Assembly: GCA_964453205.1 (NCBI GenBank)
Contig: CAYVRC010000002.1
Location: forward strand, 52,296-116,295
DNA from: Crateriforma sp964453205
GTDB taxonomy: Bacteria > Planctomycetota > Planctomycetia > Pirellulales > Pirellulaceae
Length of the DNA: 64,000 nucleotides
Reading direction: 5' to 3'
The notes under the pieces are model-generated. The model saw nothing but the letters and a program-made list of their open reading frames with translations. It was not told where the DNA came from and ran no database searches. The position numbers and the translations under genes are program-made. This document shows, piece by piece, positions 59,433 to 64,000 of this stretch; within the stretch, counting starts at the first letter, position 1; the number at the start of each line of letters is the position of its first letter.

Positions 59433-61720
59433 ATGCGTAGCTGCTTCACTGATGGCACCGCGTTGCTGGTCGGATTGTCGACGCTTTGGATCGCTTGTCC
59501 GCGCTCGGCGGCACAATCCGTCGACATGTCGGAAATCGCGAAAGAGTCCAATGATGTCCGGATGTCGACCGACGGCGATGTGACGTCGATTCGCACGACC
59601 GGGCCGGATCCGTTCGTGTGGTTCTCGATCCCGCCGATTCAGCGAAGCGATCGCCAGCGTATTTTCCAGATGGAATATTTCTGCGCCGCGGGGATTCGCA
59701 ATCTTCAGTGGCATGTCGGCCACCCGGCCCGCGCCGGGGGGTTCACCCGGATACCGGATCTGGCACCGGCCGAAGGCTGGACGACGTATCAATTCAATCT
59801 GAGTCGCCCTGTTCCCGACGTCATCGGTCCCGACGTCATCGGTCNNNNNNNNNNNNNNNNNNNNNNNNNNNNNNNNNNNNNNNNNNNNNNNNNNNNNNNN
59901 NNNNNNNNNNNNNNNNNNNNNNNNNNNNNNNNNNNNNNNNNNNNCAATTCAATCTGAGTCGCCCTGTTCCCGACGTCATCGGTCCCGACGTCATCGGTCA
60001 CAGCGACCCGGTGCGAGTTCGTTTCGACTTGGGCGATCGACGCGGCGTGTCTTTGCAGATTCGCGGGATGCAAGTCCGAGACTTCACCGACCAGGATTTG
60101 CGACGGGAGCAAGAAGTCCGGGCCAAGCGTCACAACAAAATCCGGCTCGCCGAGATCATTCGCCGTGCCCACCAGCGGGAGTGGCCCGCCCGCATCGAAT
60201 CGGCGATCTGGACGCCGAACGAACTGCGACTGAAGGCAAAGGTCTCGGGGGCAACTGACGCGACGCCGCTGTTTGCCGTTCCACGGTTTCCGCATCAGGT
60301 CGCGGCATCGCCCCCGACGTCGGCGGAGCTGGATCGACGCATTCCGCTTTCTACTGATGGCGAAAATTCTTTTGCCGCGACGATTCCGGTCGCCACCGAA
60401 TCGCCGCTCCGCCGTCCCGGCGTTCGCTGGCAAGTGATTCGATTGGCGACGGATGAGATTGCCACGGGCGACGAATCGAACTCGGCCGAGGTCCTGTCGG
60501 CCGCCACGTATCCCGAACCGGTTTGTCTGAACTCGGACATCGTGGCACCGAAACGATTGGCGGCGGCCAAAGGCCTGACGTGCATCACCTCTCGACTGAG
60601 TCCCGACCAACTTCGTGAACTCGGATTGCAGCACGCTTCGATCAACTTATCGCTGGCCGGTTTGATCAGCGAGACCGCCGAGCCGGGATACGGCCCTCGA
60701 GTTTTGCTCGGGAAAACTTGGTGGATTCACGAAGGCCGCCTGCGTTCGCTGGACCGTAACGTGGCGACGGCCGAGGAGGCGGGACTCCAACTGGCCGCGA
60801 TCGTGTTGATCCCCAACCGCCCCGAAACCGATTCGCCCCTCGTTCATCCGGAAGCCGATCCCGCGGGCACGTACGCGATGCCTGACCTGACCGCCCCGCG
60901 TCCGGTTGCGATGTATTCGGCGATCTTGGATTTTCTGGCCGAGCGGTACAGCGGTGGACCCGCGGCGCGGGGTCGCGTCGATCACTGGATCGTTCACAAC
61001 GAAGTCGATTACGGATGGCAATGGACCAACATGGGCCACCAGCCCTTCGAGATCTTCATGGATCACTACGTCCGATCGATGCGGCTGATCGACCACGCGG
61101 TTCGCACCCACAATCCGCACGCCCGCGTTTTCATCTCGCTGACGCATCGTTGGAACACCACGGACAATCGGGCTTGGAAAACCTATCCGCCACGCGACAT
61201 GCTGGACTGGCTAAACCGTCACAGCAAGATCGCCGGCGACTTTCCTTGGGGCGTCGCTTATCACCCTTACCCGCAAAGTCTGTGGAAGGCTGACACCTGG
61301 AACGACACCCAGACGACCGACGACATCGACACACCGTTGATCACGGTAAAGAACCTGCAAGTCCTCGATCGTTTCATGCACTTACCCGAATCACGCACCG
61401 CCGACGGCGATGTCCGCGATGTGATCTGCAGCGAACAAGGCTTTCATGCCGAGGCATCGGATCCCCGGCAATTGGAAACACAAGCCGCGGCGCTGCTGTA
61501 CACGTGGCAGCAGCTTCGTCGTTGCCCGTCGATCTTGGCGTTCGACTACCACCGGCCGAGCGACCATCCCCTCGAGGGCGGCCTGATGCTGGGCTTGCGA
61601 GGACTACCCGACGAAACCGACCCAGTGGGGAAACCTAAACCTGCCTGGGACGTTTACAAAAACATCGGCACACCGTTGGAAGCGGCGGATCGGCGACGAC
61701 TGCAGCATCACTGGCAATGA
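59433..61720 (+). CDS. DUF5722 glycosidase-like exported protein, split by a gap
   Basis: A signal peptide (about residues 1-28, ending RSAAQS) opens a protein that continues after the gap as the DUF5722 family. The family is TIM-barrel-like, with the acid/base-type HNEVDYGWQWTNMG and nucleophile-type ICSEQGFHAE, SLTHRWNTTDN and GVAYHPYPQS. The two halves are in different frames only because the 100-N gap is flanked by 55 identical bases. Removing the gap and one copy (155 bp) gives one open frame of about 710 residues. Probably acts on a polysaccharide together with the nearby sulfatase; substrate unknown. The start at 59433 is a TTG/ATG choice: ATG 59433. Confidence 0.82.
59814..59843. repeat. 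15-bp in-frame tandem repeat in DUF5722 gene
   Basis: cccgacgtcatcggt occurs twice (59814-59828 and 59829-59843), encoding PDVIG twice. The same pair recurs after the gap. Confidence 0.88.
59845..59944. other. Assembly gap, 100 N, false (flanks overlap)
   Basis: The 55 bases before the gap (59790-59844) are identical to the 55 bases after it (59945-59999). The contig ends overlap, so no sequence is missing and one copy plus the N-run should be removed. Confidence 0.93.
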
Positions 61721-62254
61721 CGTGGTAACCGCCAGCCCGGGTGACCGTTCAGCCGCGGCGTTCCGAATCAAGCAACGATCATTTCAAGGCCCTGAGGATC
61801 CACGCCGAGCATCCGATGACCGCAGCGAAAACCGTGATTCCAAGCCACGGAACTCGGTGAGGTGTCGCGGGGGCCCGGCCGATCGGCAATCCGTCCGCGG
61901 CAACGTGAACGGCTCCAAGTCTCAGTTGCAAGGGCGTGGCCGACCGGCCGGTCGTGACGGAGATTTCAATTCCGCCCTGTTTCTCCATTGGCCCCCTGGC
62001 CGTACACAGTCGGGTCGGCGTCTGACCCCTACTATGACCAAAAAACTCATAAAATCCGTGAGATGATCGTTTGATTCCTACGGCGGAGCTTCCTCGACCA
62101 ACCGCGGGAAAGGTTTCATAAGTCAAGTGACCGTCTCGCATGCACATCACCTTCATGACGAATTTACCGGCAGGGGTACGAACGTGGGAGATGGACGCGA
62201 CGTTCTGCCTGTCCCCAAAATCGCAAGGTCTGCAAGCCTGGTGAGACCACGACG
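61721..62254. other. 534-bp region without a secure gene
   Basis: No frame has convincing coding character. A reverse-strand frame (61779-62156) ends in a hydrophobic segment (VPWLGITVFAAVIGCSAWIL) but its start is unnatural. A 14-bp palindrome (61941-61954, CGACCGGCCGGTCG) is present. The sequence may be the scar of a deletion next to the truncated gene on the right. Confidence 0.45.
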
Positions 62255-62950
62255 GTGACGGTGACGCACGTCGCCGGTTCCAAACGCGCCGATTCCATGT
62301 CTCAGTTTAACCTGCTGCTTCACGGCAAGGATGAACCTGTCGTATTCAAGGTTCACGCCAAAGTTCGGGGGAGGCTGAATCTTGAGTCGTTGTCCGAGTC
62401 CGTATTTTTGAGTAGCGACGCTGCTGATCGAGTGCGGCAATTTTGGGTGTCGACTCGTTTCGGGAACTCCGCTGACGAATTGTCTGTCGACAGCGACAGC
62501 GAATGGCTTGACGCAAGTATTCCATCGATCGGTGGCCATCGCTATTTGCGTCTAAGACTTCGGCCCGATCAGTTGCCGGTTGGCCGACATGCCACAATGG
62601 TCAGCCTGCAGGACGGCGAAGGGAATCACGTCTCACAAGCCGTTTATGCGACAAGGCAAGCCGACCTGCGGGTCGTCCCGCAGTCTGCGATGATCGATCT
62701 GAAATCTCGCAAACCCAGTCGGCACCTGCTGTTGATTGCGGATAAAATTCGTTCGACCTTCGATCCCGCGCGGGATCTTCAAATTGACTATGACCGTGAA
62801 CTATTAAGTGTGGAATTTTCGCGTCAGGGCGAAGTACCCGTTATGCTGTTGCAGTCGCGAAACAACAAGATGTTATCGCCGACCGAAGTGAAACTCTCGT
62901 TAAAGAACGCGTCATCGGGATTCTGCCAAATCAAAGTTTGGCCGAATTAG
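62255..62950 (+). pseudogene. DUF1573-like protein, N-terminus missing
   Basis: 231 residues from a GTG at 62255. The open frame runs back to 62159 and contains CPQNRKVCKPGETTTVTVTH, the end of a DUF1573-type immunoglobulin-like domain (usually with a Cys-Gly-Cys site and PGE before strands of type TVTV). The first strands, the signal peptide and any ATG are absent, so the gene is truncated at its 5' end. The rest is beta-rich, with repeated strands (FKVHAKVRGRLNLESLS; RYLRLRLRPDQLPVG) and ends SGFCQIKVWPN. Neighbouring sequence is visibly more AT-rich than the rest of the window. It precedes another exported protein by 92 bp. DUF1573 function is unknown. Confidence 0.6.
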
Positions 62951-63042
62951 AAATTCGTCTCTCAGACCCTATGGCGTTAAGAAATGTTTCAGAATGCGTC
63001 GAAAGTGACGAGCCTCTTCCTCGTTGTTGCGAATTTTGATAC

Positions 63043-64000
63043 ATGAATTTAATGCATCTCATTCATTCGCTCGTGTTTCTGGTTGTCACAGCGTTGCAGA
63101 TCGGTCCGGCGGAATCCTCCGATGCCACACGCTACGTGGAACGGATCGCCGCGCAGCGTCACCAGGTTCATTCCGCAACTGTTGAGGTCAGCGGAACGGC
63201 GAAGGCAGAGTGGTACAATGTACGTGATGAAACGGAAAATCAAGGACAAGCATCGGCAAAGATCGACTTCACGACGATCATCGATGACAGCGATCAATTG
63301 TTGCTGACGCGATTCAACGAGCGTTTGTCGCTGGATAGTCAACTCCGGCTTGCCGACGCAGTCGGGCCGACGCATTCTCACCCGGGTGATCCGGTGGTCT
63401 CAGCGACGCTCGGACGAGAGTGGTTCGTTTTCGATCCTTACGTGCATTTTCGGAATCTGTATATTCGCGAGGCGGATCCGACGTCGGTTCGCGATCTTCA
63501 TAGGGTGGTCAATCCTTTGGACCCTCGGGACGTTGGGCTGAGCGGTCTGTGGTCGGTTGCCACCCAGAGAATGACCGGTTCCTTGTATCAAAGAATCCGC
63601 GATTGGAGCGATGGCGATCAGGTCGTCGTCACCGAGAACAACGGCGGGGTGATGTTGCAAGGGCCGATCGGGAACGTTTCATGGTGGCGTTTTTCATGGC
63701 CCGAAGGCCTCGCTGGCGACAGCATGAGGTTTGAGTCCTTCGAGATGCCTTACGGGCAAGAACCTCCCGGTGAACAAGACCCTTCGCTCGTCGTGCAAAC
63801 TCGGTTCGACCGAGTCGACGAAATACGTGTTCCGATTCACGTCAAGGAAACGAGCGTCCGCTTCAAAGAAATCGTCAAGCAAGAGGCCTTGGATAAGAAT
63901 TTCAAGGACGTAATGGCCGCTCTCGAGCGTGGAGAAACCCCACCGAAAATCGTCACACCGGCGGTGGGTGCGTTACGCGTTACGACCACCCGAGACTTCA
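63043..64000 (+). CDS. Exported protein of unknown function, runs off the end
   Basis: At least 319 residues, open to the end of the window. It begins with a signal peptide (MNLMHLIHSLVFLVVTALQI, cut near residue 24). The rest includes RYVERIAAQRHQVHSATVEV near the N-terminus, EWFVFDPYVHFRNLYI in the middle and FDRVDEIRVPIHVKETSVRF near the end, a pattern of beta strands and helices like outer-membrane lipoprotein-sorting-type folds. I cannot name the family. It follows the DUF1573-like gene and the pair may share a transcript. A+T is visibly higher here. Confidence 0.65.
   Translation, partial: MNLMHLIHSLVFLVVTALQIGPAESSDATRYVERIAAQRHQVHSATVEVSGTAKAEWYNVRDETENQGQASAKIDFTTIIDDSDQLLLTRFNERLSLDSQLRLADAVGPTHSHPGDPVVSATLGREWFVFDPYVHFRNLYIREADPTSVRDLHRVVNPLDPRDVGLSGLWSVATQRMTGSLYQRIRDWSDGDQVVVTENNGGVMLQGPIGNVSWWRFSWPEGLAGDSMRFESFEMPYGQEPPGEQDPSLVVQTRFDRVDEIRVPIHVKETSVRFKEIVKQEALDKNFKDVMAALERGETPPKIVTPAVGALRVTTTRDF

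Larger units (their letters stand above)
59790..59999. repeat. 55-bp identical copies flanking the gap
   Basis: Copies at 59790-59844 and 59945-59999, exact. Each contains two units of a 15-bp tandem repeat. Interpreted as contig-end overlap and not as a biological duplication. Confidence 0.9.

Noticed and set aside
59790..59999. A real 55-bp duplication
   Set aside because: It flanks a run of exactly 100 N, and removing one copy and the N-run restores the reading frame, so contig overlap explains it better.
61779..62156. Reverse-strand 125-residue frame ending in a hydrophobic segment
   Set aside because: Start is not supported, first half is low-complexity, no relatives recognised; may be a chance frame or a remnant, so not called as a gene.
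1..64000. CRISPR arrays, rRNA and tRNA genes, insertion sequences
   Set aside because: I looked for spaced direct repeats, cloverleaf sequences with conserved T-loop, rRNA-like stretches and transposase motifs and saw none.

Overview
The window looks like a piece of a Pirellulaceae-type planctomycete genome (Rhodopirellula or a relative). The signs are high GC, several exported sulfatases, exported DUF1080, DUF1573 and DUF5722 proteins, a GAF-HlyD plus M50-HlyD pair, an acyl-AMP ligase/ACP/oxoamine-synthase fusion, DUF1611 beside a dipeptide epimerase, and a GlnRS next to a GluRS. This placement is inferred from gene content; there is no rRNA or tRNA in the window. Two runs of exactly 100 N (58284-58383 and 59845-59944) show that this is scaffolded draft sequence.

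Layout. 0-7.3 kb: a broken HGSNAT-like acyltransferase, a DUF2237 protein, a two-gene membrane system (GAF-HlyD adaptor and PqqD-like/M50/HlyD fusion) and a reverse-strand sulfatase. 7.4-16 kb: DUF4404, a copper ATPase, an RbgA/YlqF GTPase, a SEC-C/TPR protein, RibD and an exported protein of unknown function. 16.4-20.3 kb: a 1138-residue FAAL-ACP-oxoamine synthase, a 60-residue protein and a strong bidirectional terminator. 20.3-31.5 kb: outer-membrane-like protein, TadA, DUF1080, VanZ-like, SWIM-SNF2 helicase, ferredoxin, YheT hydrolase, ThpR, MazG-like and HflX. 31.5-35.4 kb: a tight operon of DUF1611 (DgcN-like), epimerase (DgcA-like) and an NhaC-family antiporter. 35.5-48 kb: Cys-rich outer-membrane-like protein, recA, then a reverse-strand block: RND permease, membrane protein, gltX, dihaem cytochrome lipoprotein, glnS.

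48.3-56.6 kb is a seven-gene chemosensory operon (CheW, soluble PAS receptor, CheR, CheA, CheD, CheB, REC-PP2C phosphatase). Its last five genes overlap by 4 bp at each junction. No stand-alone CheY and no flagellar gene is present, so the output is probably a partner-switch/PP2C decision and not motor control. After it come a DUF2752 plus zinc-ribbon CD225 pair, and a polysaccharide-type block: a sulfatase interrupted by a gap, a sulfatase remnant whose middle is missing, and a DUF5722 glycosidase-like protein split by a gap that is an artefact. The last 2 kb is visibly more AT-rich and holds a 5'-truncated DUF1573-like gene and an exported protein that runs off the end.

Most notable items: the PP2C-output chemosensory operon, the PqqD-like/M50/HlyD export pair, the FAAL-ACP-oxoamine synthase, the probable D-glutamate operon, a probable ATT start for hflX, and a repeated pattern of genes lacking their middles, which may be assembly damage.
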